Source of the DNA: Palaemon carinicauda
Taxonomy: Eukaryota; Arthropoda; Malacostraca; Decapoda; Palaemonidae
Direction: 5' to 3'
DNA: 64,000 nt
Assembly (NCBI RefSeq): GCF_036898095.1
Contig: NC_090725.1
Location: forward strand, 209,850,070-209,914,069
Below, one piece after another: positions 32,610 through 44,951 of this stretch. Position numbers and translations under genes: made by a program. The notes under the pieces are model-generated. The model made no database searches, was not told the DNA's origin, and worked only from the letters and a program-made list of their open reading frames with translations. Position 1 is the stretch's first letter. Each line of letters opens with the position of its first letter.

Positions 32610-33778
32610 TTGTGTCCGGCTCCGTCAGACGACTGGCTTTTAAGAGCTCCCACAAGTCGTCGCTGTCTGGAGATTTTCAAATGGACTATGGATCTGACCA
32701 AGGAACTGGGCCTCCTGGTCAATTTTGAGGAGTCTCAGCTCGTCCCATCCCAGACCATTGTCTCCTTGGGTATGGATCTTCAGAGTCGAGCTTTTCGGAC
32801 TTTTCCGTCGGCCCCAAGGATCTTCCAAGCCCTAGAATGCATCCAGAGCATGCTGAGAAGGAACCGATGCTCAGTCAGGTAGTGGATGAGTCTAACAGGG
32901 ACACTTTCATCGCTGGCCCTGTTCATCGTGTTAGGGAGACTCCTCCTCCCCCTCCTTCAGTATCATCTAGCTGCTCACTGGATAAAGGACATGACGCTAG
33001 AGACGGTCTCAGTTCCTGTTTCCGAAGAGAGGAGGTCTTCTCTCGCGTGGTGTAAGAACAGCTTTCTTCTCAAGGAAGTCTACCTTTGGCTGTTCAGAAA
33101 CACGACCGCCGTCTCCTCTCGGACGCATCAGACACGGGCTGGGGTGCGACTTTGGACGGACAAGAATGCTCGGGAACATGGAATCAGGAGCAAAGGACAC
33201 TTCACATCAATTGCAAGGAGTTGTTGGCGGTTATTCTGGCCTTGATAAACTTCAAGTCCCTCCAGCTTAACAAAGTGGTGGAGGTGGACTCTGACAACAC
33301 CACAGCCCTGGCTTACATCTTCAAGCAGGGAGGGACTCTTTCGTGGAAGTTGTTCTAGATCGCAAGGGACCTACTCATCTGGTCTAAAGATCGAAAGCTA
33401 ACTGGTAACGAGGTTCATTCAGGGCGGTATGAATGTCATGGCAGATCACCTCAGACGGAAGGGTCAGGTCATCCCCACAGAGTGGACCCTTCTCAAGAAT
33501 GTTTGCAGCAGACTTTGGGCCCTGTGGGGTCAGCCAACCATAGATCTGTTCACTACCTCGATAACCTAGAGACTCCTGTTGTATTGTTCTCCGATTCCAG
33601 ACCCAGCAGCAGTTCACGTGGATGCTTTTCTGCTGGATTGGTTCCATCTCGACCTGTATGCATTCCCGCCGTTCAAGATTGTCAACAGGGTACTTCAGAA
33701 GTTCTCCTCTCACAAAGGGACACGGCTGACGTTGGTTGGCTCCGCTCTGGCCCGCGAGAGAATGGTTCTTAGAGGTAC
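32610..33778 (+). pseudogene. B3 RT 3' part / RNase H / methyltransferase-like remnant
   Basis: Starts abruptly at the D-D-W-L-L half of the RT catalytic loop (about 32626). It continues through E-L-G-L-L-V-N-F-E-E-S-Q and W-M-S-L-T-G-T-L-S-S. RNase H keeps S-D-A-S-D-T-G-W-G (near 33119), C-K-E-L-L-A-V and S-D-N-T-T-A, then meets a stop at 33356-33358. A frame change follows before T-I-D-L-F and Y-A-F-P-P-F coding near 33540-33680. RT fingers and the motif-A Asp are absent, so no polymerase can be made. Confidence 0.85.
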
Positions 33779-33782
33779 TGCA

Positions 33783-34943
33783 ATGGCTGGTCGACATTCC
33801 CAGGACTCTTCCTCTAAGAGTGAACCTTCTAAGTCTACCTCACGTAAAGAAGGTACACCCAATCCTCCACGCTCTTCGTCTGACTGCCTTCAGACTTTCG
33901 AAAGACTCTCAAGAGCTAGGGGCTTTTCGAAGGAGGCAGCCAGAGCGATTGCCAAAGCAAGGAGAACATCCACTCTCAGAATCTATCAGTCTATAGGGGA
34001 AGTCTTCCGTAGCTGGTACAAGACCAATGCAGTTTCCTCAACCAGTACCACTGTAACCCAGATTGCTGACTTCCTGTTATATCTAAGGAAAGTAAGATCC
34101 CTTTCAGCTCCTACGATCAAGGGTTACAGAAGTATGTTGGCAGCGGTTTTCCGCCACAGAGGCTTGGATCTTTCCACCAACAAAGATCTACAGGACCTCC
34201 CTAGGTCTTTTGAGACCTCAAAGGAACGTCGGTTGTCCACTCCAGGCTGGAATCTAGACGTGGTCCTAAGGTTCCTTATGTCATCAAGATTTGAACCTCT
34301 CCAATCAGCCTCTTTTTAGGACCTCACATTAAAAACTCTTTTCCTCGTGTGCTTGACAACAGCTAAAAGAGTAAGTGAGATCCACGCCTTCAGCAGGATC
34401 ATTGTTTTCACATCTGAAACGGCTACATGTTCCTTGCAGCTCGGTTTTTGCTAAACGAGCTTCCTTCACGTCCTTGGCCTAAGTCGTTCGAGATCCCAAG
34501 CCTGTCCAACTTGGTGGGGAATGATCTGAAGAGAGTACTTTGCCCAGTTAGAGCTCTTAGGTACTATCTAAAAAGGTCTTAACCTTTACAAGGACAATCA
34601 GAAGGTGTGCTATCAAGAAACCTTCTTTTCCAAGTTCTAAGAACTCAGTTTCTTACTATTCAGGCTTCTGATTAGAGAAACACATTCTCATCTGAAGGAA
34701 GAAGACCTTGCTTTGCTGAAGGTAAGGACACATGAAGTGGGAGCTGTGGCTACTTCAGTGGCCTTCAAACAGAGCCATTCTCTGCAGAGTGTTATGGATG
34801 CAACCTATTGGAGAAGCAAGTCAGTGTTCGCATCATTCTATCTCAAAGATGTCCAGTCTCTTTACGAGTACTGCTACACCCTGGGACCATTCGTAGCAAC
34901 GAATGCAGTAGTAGGCGAGGGCTCAGCCACTACATTCCCATAA
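33783..34943 (+). pseudogene. B3 tyrosine recombinase (stops; catalytic Arg lost)
   Basis: The N-terminal half (M-A-G-R-H-S at 33783, then I-K-G-Y-R-S-M-L-A) is open to a TAG at 34317-34319. T-A-K-R-V-S-E with the first catalytic Arg follows near 34360. The middle is frameshifted after 34440. The last part, open to 34943, reads H-E-V-G in place of H-E-V-R, so the second catalytic Arg is Gly (codon 34740-34742). The Tyr in A-S-F-Y-L-K-D is kept. The length and order match the intact B4 enzyme. Confidence 0.88.
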
Positions 34944-35331
34944 TCCCATAACCTTTTAACCTTTCTCTTGAATACTTTTTATGGGTTGTACGGTCGGCTA
35001 AGAAGCCTTCCACATCCTTGTTGATTTGGCGGGTGGTCAATTCTTTCTTGAGAAGCGCCGAGGTTAAAGGTTGTGATGAGGTCCTTTAGTATGGGTTGCA
35101 GCCCTGTATACTTTAGCACCTTTGAGTTGATTCAGCCTCCCAAGAGGAACGCTGCGCTCAGTAAGGAAGACGATCTTATTAAAGGCAGAGTAACGGTTCA
35201 AGTCGACTTCCTTACCAGGTACTTATTATTTCATTGTTATTGTGGATAACTGATTATATGAAATACGGGATACTTAGCTATCCTTTAATCTTGTACACTG
35301 GTTTTCACCCACCCCCCTGGGTGTGAATCAG

Positions 35332-35418
35332 CTACATGATTATCGGGTAAGTTTAATATTGAAAAATGTTATTTTTATTAGTAAAATAAATTTTTGAATA
35401 TACTTACCCGATAATCAT
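35332..35418. repeat. B3 internal complementary region
   Basis: Reverse complement of the left end (to AATATTGAAAA) joined to the reverse complement of the right end (from ATGTTATTTTTATTAG). Confidence 0.92.
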
Positions 35419-35462
35419 GATTTAATCGACCCTCCCTTCCTCCCCATAGAGAACCAGTGGAC

Positions 35463-35658
35463 CGAGGAATAATTGAGGAGGTGTCAACAAGAAGTACTTG
35501 AGTACCTGGCCACAGGTGGCGCTGGTAAGTACACCCCCTTCTAGTATTGTGATAGCTGGCGTATCCCTCCATAGAATTCTGTCGGGCAACGGAGTTGACA
35601 GCTACATGATTATCGGGTAAGTATATTCAAAAATTTATTTTACTAATAAAAATAACAT
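35463..35658. repeat. B3 right inverted terminal repeat
   Basis: Inverted match to 29007-29180 plus the right-specific AT-rich extension ending AAAATAACAT. Confidence 0.92.
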
Positions 35659-35837
35659 TTTATTTTTATAATTTATATCCAAAAGTATTTGTTTTTTCCA
35701 TGACCTTCAGAATCTTTCTGTTGCAAAATTAGTTAACGTAATTCTGATCTCTAGTTTTTGCATCCATAATAGACACATGTATCTTGCAGTTTCCATAAAT
35801 TATTTTATCTTAAAATCTTTAATGTTTCTTTTTACAG

Positions 35838-35962
35838 GGATATGCACTAGTGGAATTTGAAACCTTTAAAGAAGCACAGGCTGCATTAGATGGTTTAAAT
35901 GGGTCTCTTATCCTAGGCCAGACCATTACAGTTGAATGGTGTTTTGTTAAAGGTCCAAGAAA
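35838..35962 (+). CDS. RBM8A: RBM8A (Y14) exon, second half of RRM
   Basis: Starts after TTTTTACAG and ends at AGAAA|GTAAGT. It encodes G-Y-A-L-V-E-F (most of RNP1), the second helix with [11 protein letters not shown], and the last strand [11 protein letters not shown]. These are standard Y14 RRM features. It joins 16871 in frame and the last exon with two bases carried over. No disruption is seen. Confidence 0.95.
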
Positions 35963-36345
35963 GTAAGTATCAAGCAAAGCACAAACAATTGCATTTTTTA
36001 GAACATACTTTATTACTTCTTTAATCTTCATGTAGTGGTGGAAAAATGATTTATTAACTTGACAAACCTAATTATAGAATTTGTTCATTTATCAGATTAT
36101 CAAAATCTACTTAATTATTTTAATGCATATCTAGTATTTTCATTGAAAACAATCTCTAGGGGTGTGTCATAGGAGAGTTGAGAATGTTTTTTTATTGGTC
36201 TGGTTAAACTAATGGTGATATTAACAAGAATTAAAAACTCATGTAGTTGAATTTAACATAAATTATGCATAGCAGATAACTTTAAATTGTCATTTAATAT
36301 TCTTTGCTTTTAGCCTCTACTTAACAAAAATATTCTTTGTTACAG

Positions 36346-36373
36346 GAATAAAAAAGACAGGAGGCGGCGCTGA
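36346..36373 (+). CDS. RBM8A: RBM8A (Y14) last coding exon
   Basis: After TTGTTACAG it completes a Lys codon and encodes N-K-K-D-R-R-R-R then TGA at 36371-36373. A short Arg-rich C-terminal tail is usual for Y14, and its length fits arthropod forms. The exon is only 28 bp of coding sequence plus 3' untranslated sequence. Confidence 0.93.
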
Positions 36374-36690
36374 AATTAGGTATTCTAGAGCAAACGAGCA
36401 ATGAACGACATTTTTATAGATGTATCAAGTTACTCAATACAGTACAGAAGTATTTTAAAGCATTTTTTTCATTGCGCATAGGCCTCTTTTAGAAATAACC
36501 GGGGATCTGTTCAACAGTCCTTGTCTCCTTTCTTTCATTTTGGTATGTAGTACCAAGCAATGTTTTGTCTTTTTATATTTTTTTTTCATAATTATTAGAT
36601 ACGAAATATTCAACTTTTATCTGAACAATTCTTCAAGGGACCTGGATTTTTGTAATTCAAATAAAGACGTTCTTTAAATCTTATTTTCTT
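36374..36690 (+). other. RBM8A 3' untranslated region
   Basis: AT-rich sequence after the stop. The AATAAA at 36660-36665 is a good polyadenylation signal, placing cleavage near 36680-36690. Confidence 0.75.
36660..36665 (+). promoter_or_regulatory. Polyadenylation signal AATAAA of RBM8A
   Basis: The first canonical AATAAA after the RBM8A stop (287 bp downstream). Confidence 0.7.
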
Positions 36691-39600
36691 AACATTATCC
36701 TTCATCGTAGTGTGTTGCTGACTTGAAATATATTTTACTTATTTTTACGAATTTATTTGTGGTCTTAGTGCCATGAACTTGTTTACTATATTATTGTATA
36801 CCTTCATTGATAATTTTTTGTTAATTACATTAATTGTTGATAGTAATATCATAGACAAAGTTATTTAGTGCTAAACTATGTACCTTTATTATTTTTAGGA
36901 ATCTTAACTTTATATAAAGTAAAATATTGATAATTCAGAAGTGATAACTTCATGACCTCAGAAAGAAAATAAAAACTAATAAACATTTTCCTATTGGTGC
37001 CATGTACTACCCTCAGTGGGCCCTGTAACGTACCTGTCATTGTACCAAGGAGACTTTGGAGCATAATGTCAAGTAAGTACAAAACTGTTGATATGATTCA
37101 GATTAGTTACTTCACACATATTTCTTAATTGTGCATTGTATATTTGTTTCAACATTATACAACTAAACCTCAAGTTGTGTAAACTGATGTCATCAATGTC
37201 ATGCCAATTGACAAGTAATTTTTGAAGAGTACTTGTCAGTTTTTTCTTCCTTAGAAATAAATGAGCAATTGGTTATTCCCTTCCAAAATAATCCTGTTTT
37301 ATCAACATTGAAGACCAGTTGTGAAGGAATTTGCTTTTCATTAATGATTTTTTTCAATTATTTGTGAAGCTCTTTGGTAGTAATGGTATCAGCAGGAGCA
37401 GCAGCTTGAATTTTAATATTGTGCAAACTAAAGCAAGGATGGTTATGAAATACCTCTGACCTCCAACCCTCCCTTATCCAAGAATCTGATGTTTTCCATA
37501 GTTATCTATCCAATTCAACAAAGGCCCAGGTTTTGAAGATAGAGTTTGGCATACTCTTAGAGAAATTTTAGTCATGGATAGATACAGTTATATTAAAGAA
37601 TTATATGCAAGTAGGTAAACTGTATCTTTACCAAGAGATGTATTCCAACTAGTGTTTGGTCAAAGACTGCACAAACTTTATTACTGTTGGCAGCATTTTG
37701 TGAACAAACCAAGCTTTGGAAATTCTCTTCTTTCTAGGAGTGTCCCTACTTATCCCTTTCTTTTGCTATCTGGCACCACATCGAGTCCAAATTGTACCAG
37801 AAACTTGCTCTAGAACCTTGTGTGGCATGTAGGAAAGGAAACCAATCAGGATGTAGAATATAAAAAACTTAGGGCATTGTTATAATTAGCTCCATCCATG
37901 TACAGATATATATTCTTCAAGGAGAGAGGTAGGAAGGAAAGAGTTGAGAAAACCAGAAATAAGACAGTTGGATTCTGATGGCAATCTTCCCTTAAAACAA
38001 CAGACTCGTATCTCTTAAGATTTTGTCATATCAGTGATGAAGAAAAGCAGCTAACCCTTCGGCAAAGTTCTCAAGCCTAAAGTCTCCACACCAACAGCAG
38101 TTCAGCAACTGGAATTAACTTGCCAACTTTCCATTTAAGTATTTTAGAGCTCTACTTCCTAGACTGTTCCCCTTATCCTCAATATCTGGAATTAATCTAA
38201 ACTATGAAAAGTAAAGGAGAAACACTATTGATCTTAATAAATATGTTTGTGGATAAAAGTGTGGTGGTTTTTTTTTCTTTTTACGTTAATTTTCCATATT
38301 TCAGTTGTTGCTGTCAAATCCTTTTTGTTTAGTTACTGAAGAACCTGTAACGATTCTGAGATTGTAACAGTGGCGACCTTAGGCAAGGATTTTTGACACC
38401 GTAAACAACTGAAACGGGGAGATTATAAGAAGTTGAAATGAGTGAGATTATGTAAAAGTAGATAGGATTAGGTAAGCTTCTGGTTCTAGGTGGTGATGCT
38501 CTTTGTGAATATGTTGAAAATAAAGAAAGGTAATTGTATAATTATAGGTAAAAGAACAGGCGAGAGAGAAACTGGAAAGAGAAGAAAGAGAGAGCATGAG
38601 GATGAGTTGGGAAATGTTAAGGGCAAAGTTTTCATAACAATCTGTTAGGTAGTGTACCAGGAAGTAAGAAATTTATTATGAGTGGGAAACAAGTTTGTGT
38701 TTCTGATATGAATCAAGCTGGAAGAAGTGGAGAGATTAACTATTTGAAAGGTCAAGAATTGCTATTGGTTGATAGTTGAACCAAAGGATGCAGGCACCCC
38801 AGGTATGTCTATTTTTAGTCATGCACTAAAGGTGATTGTATAGATTACAGCTGAAATGTTTTATATATACTGTATTTTATTGGGATAGTTACTGAATAAT
38901 GCATTTCACCTTATAATATTCGATGGTAAAGTGAAAATGGTTTAGAAAACACAAAAAATAACTTAAAAAGGCTTCAGCTTACAGGCAGGAGTACTCCACA
39001 CGTAGAAATATCAATAATTTATGGCCTACTCTAGCTTTGTCAGGTCTATAGTCATCTCATTCTCAGGCTCTGTTCCGGCTCCGTCCCAGCTACCCCAATG
39101 AAATGCTGGACAGGTATTTTACGTTAATGTAATCAGACAAAATCCAAATTGGGAGCAATGATGTAAAGTAGTTTAAAAGTTTAAAGATAAGGATCTTTAC
39201 CTTCGAAGCAAATATATTAATGCAAAGTTTCTCGCTGTTACCACCTATAGACTTACTTAGGTTTTCTCTTTAAATATTGGGTACTTTGTCCCGTGATCAA
39301 CTATCCATTTCACACATTAAAATAAACGAGGGAGCAAAAATACTAAAGAGGTTTAATTAACCTAATATTGATTTATTCACAAATTTACATTAAAACAAAA
39401 CGGACATCTTAACAAAGACAAAATAGAATCATAAAAATGCAATTCAAAATGATGAAAATTAGTTAGTTAGACACGTGGTCTGCAAAAATAAAATCGAAAT
39501 GGGGTCGGACACGTGGCCCATGTGACCCAGAGACTGTGTTAGTCTCCAAGCAAGAAATAATAATGGAAAAATATTTACACACAATCCCACCGCACACAGT

Positions 39601-40599
39601 CCGAATAGTGTAATTAGCCAGGTTCCCTATAAAGTTAAAATTAGTCTAAGCTAATAAAAAATGGGGGAAAACTAAATGGCCATTGATGTAGTACCTGCAC
39701 TCCTTTAAGATTAGTCCTATGCTCGTGATAGCTGTTGACCTGGACGTCGCACTAATTGGCACCTTGCACTCTTGCCTGGCTCACCCCAAAAATTATCACT
39801 TTGGCTACAACTATGGTATACCAGGGCCCTCTTCTTCTCAATCTCTCCGACCGGCAGCAACCTTTTGTGAGTCGAGTTTTGGGAGAGAGGGTGCGGGGGG
39901 TGAGCCAGAGGTGCACGGGTTCAATGACCAGGCAGGTCAGCAGGCCAGGGCAGCTTCTCGTTGAATGGCATCGACGCTAAGGTCGAAGAGATCACCTGGC
40001 TTCACCTTTCCAGACAGGTGAGGAGCTTGATGCGCGCGGTAATCCACTGGGGGTGCCATATCGGGACTTAAGGACAGGGCAATATATTGTTGCAAGGAGT
40101 GCAGAGGAGGCAGGATTTTGTACTAAATACTTTAGAGAAATCTTGCTGCTCTAAGGGAGTTTATATACACAATAATCCTACCTATTCTGGCTTGCTAAAA
40201 ATTAATATTTAAAATGATTGATTAGCAATGGACTGGTGCGATGGGCATACATCTTAAAATTAACAAACCTTAATTGGTATTGAGAAATATAAGATGCATT
40301 AATTCAGCAGTATTGAAATTTATATAAAAATTCAGTTTAGGAATTTAATCTCGACTCACGTAGTTTAAGGAAAGAACCAACATACGCCGGGGTTACACTA
40401 AGGCCCTCTAACGTGCGTATCTACGCTGTGACGTCACGAGCATGGCGTGCGCCACTGTCAACAAGTTTAAGTTTAGAATAGTCCTTCCTATGTTTTGTTA
40501 AAGAAACTAGATGTAGGAGAGAATGTTTAAGGGGTAGCTATAGTATTAGTAGAAGAGAGCTAAAAATACGATTGAAAGAAGAAGAGTGAAGAAAATTCT
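36691..40599. other. Intergenic sequence, no gene recognised
   Basis: No protein domain is recognised. An ACAGTGGCGACC word at 38369-38380 resembles the primer-binding area of some LTR retrotransposons, and 39700-40100 is GC-richer than its surroundings. No matching LTR pair or pol frame was found, so no element is called. The short frames here look like chance. Confidence 0.5.
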
Positions 40600-40900
40600 T
40601 CACAATTATTATTAATTGCCAAGCTACAACTCTGGTTGAAAAAGCAGAATGCTATAAGCCCAGAGGCTCCAACAGGGAAAATAGCTCAGTGAGGAAAGGA
40701 AACCGTGAAAAATAAAATATTTTAAGAACAGTAACATTAAGAAAAATATTTCTTATATAAACTATAAAAACTTTAACAAAACAAGAGGAAGAGAAATAAA
40801 ATAGAATAGTGTGCAAGAGAATTCTAGCCCAAGACAGTGGGAGACCATGGTACAAAGGCTATGGCACTACCCAATACTAGAGAACAATGGTTTGATTTTA
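40600..40900 (-). repeat. AAT-tailed dispersed retroposon, inverted copy 1
   Basis: On the minus strand it ends with the common 3' end (GTTGTAGCTTGGC, then AATTAATAATAA). It contains TTTTCCCTGTTGGAGCC, and ACCATGGTCTCCCACTG further inside. It matches the copy at 41730-42385. Confidence 0.75.
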
Positions 40901-41729
40901 AAGTGTTGGGAAAACGGGGCTTGCGAAGTGGACAAACATATTTCTTAAATAGATTAGACCTGAGCTGGTGACGGGTTAAACCCAATACACAAATCCATAA
41001 AGATGAAATCATAAACAAATCCAAAGAATGCTTTCCGTCTCGAGGCACGTTTGCTTAAGGGAAATAAACAGTGTTTACGTAATTTATGTTGTCTGCCTTA
41101 GATCTCTACTGCTGTGACATCACGGAGAGCCACGAGAGATTATGGACCTATCAGTTTACCTTAGTCTGCGATCTTGGTAAAGAAAAAAAAAACAAGATCC
41201 CTACCCAGTTATTCAAATGAAAATTAATATCAGGGGTAACTAAATTACGTTTTACTCAGGTTGGACCAAATAGAATATAAAGAAGAAGAAAGCGTGAAGA
41301 AAATTCTTTACACGCACACACACACCATATACATCATACGCACGCAATGTCAGGACTTCTAGTACAGACCTCAAGTGGCCTACAATACTTGATCGTGAGT
41401 CTGACCAAAGGATGATCGATTTACACTTTTTATTCTGTATTTATCCAATAAATAATGACTGCTCATGTGTTTCACCATTTTTATGGGTAAAAATAAATAA
41501 TTGTTGCATTTTCCGGTCACTGAATCAAACTGATCTTTTTTTTTTTGTTTAAATGGCAAATTTCTGCCAATAACTTCTCCATTAAACACCGACATTGAAA
41601 TGAATTTTCACAACATTGGGCTCTAAGCTCCTCTCCTGGGCCCTAGCCTATTGCAGTTTTACAATTTTAAATATGATGGCTAGTTCAAGGCCAGCCCTCC
41701 CAAACAATTCTTTGCATTGTAATTGTCCT

Positions 41730-42385
41730 CATTATCATTATTACTTGCTAAGCTACAACCCTAGTTGGAAAAACAGCATGCCCAGGGGCTCCAACAGGGA
41801 AAATAGCCCAGTGAGGAAAAGAAGCTAAGAGATAAGAGAGTAATGGACAATTAAAATAAAATATTTTAAGAACAGTAACAACATTAAAATATAGTATTTC
41901 ATGTATAAACTATGAAAACTTTAACAAAATAAGAGGAAGAGAAATAAGATAGAATAGTGTGTCCGAGTGTACCCTCAAGCAAGAGAACTTTAACCCAAGG
42001 CAGTGGAAGACCATGGTACATAGGGTATGGGACTACCCAAGACTAGAGAAAATTGGTTTGAGTTTGAAGTGTCATTCTCCCAGTTGAGCTGCTTACCATA
42101 GCTATAGTCTCTACTACCCTAACCAAGAGGAAAGTAGCCACTGAACAATTACAGTGCAGTAGTTACCCCTTGAGAGAATAATTGTTTGGTAATCTCCGCG
42201 TTGTCAGGTGTATGAGGGATAGAGGAGAATATGTAAAGAATAGACCAGACTATTCGGAGTATGCGTAGGGAAAGGGAAAATGAACCGTAAGCAGAGAGAA
42301 GGATCCAATGTAGGACAGTCTGATCAGTTAAAGGACCCAATAACTCTCAAGCAGTAGTATCTCAACGGATGGATGGTGCCCTGGC
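41730..42385 (-). repeat. AAT-tailed dispersed retroposon, inverted copy 2
   Basis: A longer copy of the same family on the minus strand, with its tail at 41735-41770. The 5' part contains TTGAGAGTTATTGGGTCC, also found on the plus strand near 57695. It abuts copy 3 head to head at about 42385. Confidence 0.78.
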
Positions 42386-42827
42386 TAACCTACAGTGGTT
42401 ACTTTCCTCTTGGTAAGGATAGAAGAGACTCTTTAGCTATGATTAACAGCTCTTCTAGGAGAAGGTCACTCTAAAATCAAATTATTGTTCTCTAGTCTTG
42501 GGAAGTGCCATACCCTCTGTACCATGGCCTTCCACTGTCTGGATTAGAGTTCTCTTGCTCTAGGGCACACCCCTTCACGCTGTTCTATCTTAGTTATTGT
42601 CCTCGTTTTTTTTCACGTTTTTATAGTTTATATATGAAAGTTCTAATTTAATGTTGTTACTATTCTTGAAATAGTTTATTTTGATTGTATTACTTCTTTT
42701 GTAATATATTAATTTCCTTATATCCTTTCCATACTGGGCTATTTTTCTCCGTTGGGGCCCTTGGGCTTATGACATATTGCTTTTCCAACTAGGGTTGTAG
42801 CTTAGCTTCAACAACAACAACAACAGC

Positions 42828-42879
<52 letters not shown>

Positions 42880-42880
42880 T
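42370..42880 (+). repeat. AAT-tailed dispersed retroposon, plus-strand copy 3
   Basis: Shares GTGGTTACTTTCCTCTTGG, TTCTCTAGTCTTGGG and CCATGGCCTTCCACTG with the reverse complement of copy 2. It ends with TTTTCCAACTAGGG, GTTGTAGCTTAGC, CAACAACAA and a long AAT tract. No coding frame is seen. Confidence 0.78.
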
Positions 42881-42920
42881 TGCCCTGTTGGAAACCTGCG
42901 TTTCTAATTAGGGTTGCAGC

Positions 42921-43011
<91 letters not shown>
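42812..43011. repeat. (CAA)n/(AAT)n microsatellites
   Basis: Two blocks (about 42812-42879 and 42918-43011), each CAA units followed by AAT units. They are separated by a short repeat of the retroposon 3' end (CTAATTAGGGTTGCAGC), as if the tail was duplicated. Confidence 0.93.
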
Positions 43012-43013
<2 letters not shown>

Positions 43014-43588
43014 ATTCATGGCTTCTTTCCTAACAAATAGCAACACTCGAACTCTACGGATAGTAAAACCCCGTTTAAGAAACTATACCATTATTATGTA
43101 ACAGAACTTACGTATTGAACTCGGCACGTAGGATTAATTCAAGCCATGACCCACTAAAAGCTTATTTCCTGTACCAAGAACGTTAGTAGCATAAATATAT
43201 TTAAAGTTAGTGAAAACTTAAAATTCAACTATTCTTCCGATCCGTTCCATATGACGAGTCATTAGTAATTTAGTATTACTAGTTACAGTTTCCAACCGGT
43301 AATGTATATCATAATAAAATACAAAAACCTTCCATTTTCGACAGTTACATAATTAAATTAGGCTTTGTGCAAAGTCATTGTGGTATAAGGGTTTATAGAA
43401 TGACATTGCGAGATTAGGTGGTCGCTCTTGGAGGACTGATCGCCCCATCCAACAATATACATTTTTTTTTCAATTGCAATAATTGCCGTTTAAAGTGGTA
43501 AGTACATTACGTTGCCAAAACCAATTAGTTCCATATGTTATGGTGATAATTGTTTGACTTCATTGTGAATATGAAATAAGTTTTGTAT

Positions 43589-44261
<673 letters not shown>

Positions 44262-44325
44262 CATCCCACCAATTATGGGGGACACCCTTTGGGAACCGGG
44301 GTTTTGGGTGGGGGAAGGGGGGGGA
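44262..44325. repeat. Partial copy of the 52.7/55.2-kb inverted-repeat end
   Basis: AATTATGGGGGACACCC and CGGGGTTTTGGGTGGGG match the inverted-repeat arm at 52712-52758 in the same orientation. That is where the distal end of a minus-strand copy of the ISXO2-like element would be expected. Confidence 0.6.
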
Positions 44326-44399
44326 GGGTGTTGGGGCATTGAATGATATTTGCAATAAATGAATAATTAATGTTCCAGCACCCCTCCCCCATACCCCTA

Positions 44400-44905
44400 A
44401 CTAGGCCTACCTGGGGGAGGGGGGTAGGGCCCCCCAGCGACCCCCCCTTAAAGCCACAGTAATTTTCAGGGCACCACAGAACCTAACAAACCCACCTAAC
44501 CTAACCTAGGGGCCCTGTACCCCTACCGGGGGGGGCTTCGCCCCCCCTGCGACCCCCCCTTAAGGCCACAGTAATTTTCAGGGCACCACAGAACCTAACA
44601 AACCCACCTAACCTAACCTAGGGGCCCTGTACCCCTATCGGGGGGGCTTCGCCCCCCCTGCGACCCCCCCTTATGGCCACAGTAATTTTCAAGGCACCAC
44701 AGAACCTAACAAACCCACCTAACCTATCCTAGGGGCCCTGTACCCCTACCGGGGGGGCTTCGCCCCCCCCCTGCGACCCCCCCTTAAGGCCACAGTAATT
44801 TTCAGGGCACCACAGAACCTAACAAACCCACCTAACCTAACCTAGGGGCCCTGTACCCCTACCGGGGGGGGGGGCTTCGCCCCCCCCTGCGACCCCCCCT
44901 TTAAC
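44400..44905. repeat. GC-rich ~112-bp tandem array with G/C hairpins
   Basis: CCACAGTAATTTTCA recurs at 44454, 44566, 44677 and 44790 (spacings 112, 111, 113). Each unit also holds GAACCTAACAAACCCACC and a GGGGGGC-TTC-GCCCCCC perfect hairpin. The array lies just downstream, on the minus strand, of the splice-donor-like end of the ORF at 44952-45323. Confidence 0.92.
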
Positions 44906-44951
44906 CAGGGGTAAATTTGAATATATATATTTTGTTAAATCACTTCTTACC

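Larger units (their letters stand above)
29007..35658 (+). mobile_element. DIRS1-like retrotransposon B3 (non-autonomous)
   Basis: Left end TTTTCAATATT, right end AAAATAACAT, ICR at 35332-35418. Its ITRs are nearly identical to those of B4, so the two are close relatives by ends. Its interior instead resembles B2: long leader, Gag remnant without the Cys module, and missing RT fingers and palm up to the D-D-W-L-L block. It lies in the RBM8A intron on the gene's strand, ending 179 bp before the exon at 35838. Confidence 0.93.
16872..35837 (+). other. RBM8A intron (18,966 bp) filled with retroelements
   Basis: Donor AAG|GTAAGT and acceptor TTTTTACAG|GG bound it. It contains decayed DIRS copies C1 and C2, non-LTR fragments and DIRS copy B3. 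It divides the RNP1 motif exactly between Lys and Gly-Tyr-Ala-Leu-Val-Glu-Phe. Confidence 0.92.

Noticed and set aside
38340..41340. Possible LTR retrotransposon (ACAGTGGCGACC word at 38369, similar GTGAAGAAAATTCT words at 40586 and 41296)
   Set aside because: No matching LTR pair, polypurine tract or pol frame could be identified by eye.
42789..43101. Poly-Asn, poly-Leu and poly-Ile open frames
   Set aside because: Direct translation of the AAT microsatellite.
44454..44850. Telomere-like CCTAA repeats
   Set aside because: Only two or three CCTAA-like units occur within each 112-bp unit; this is a local array, not a telomere tract.
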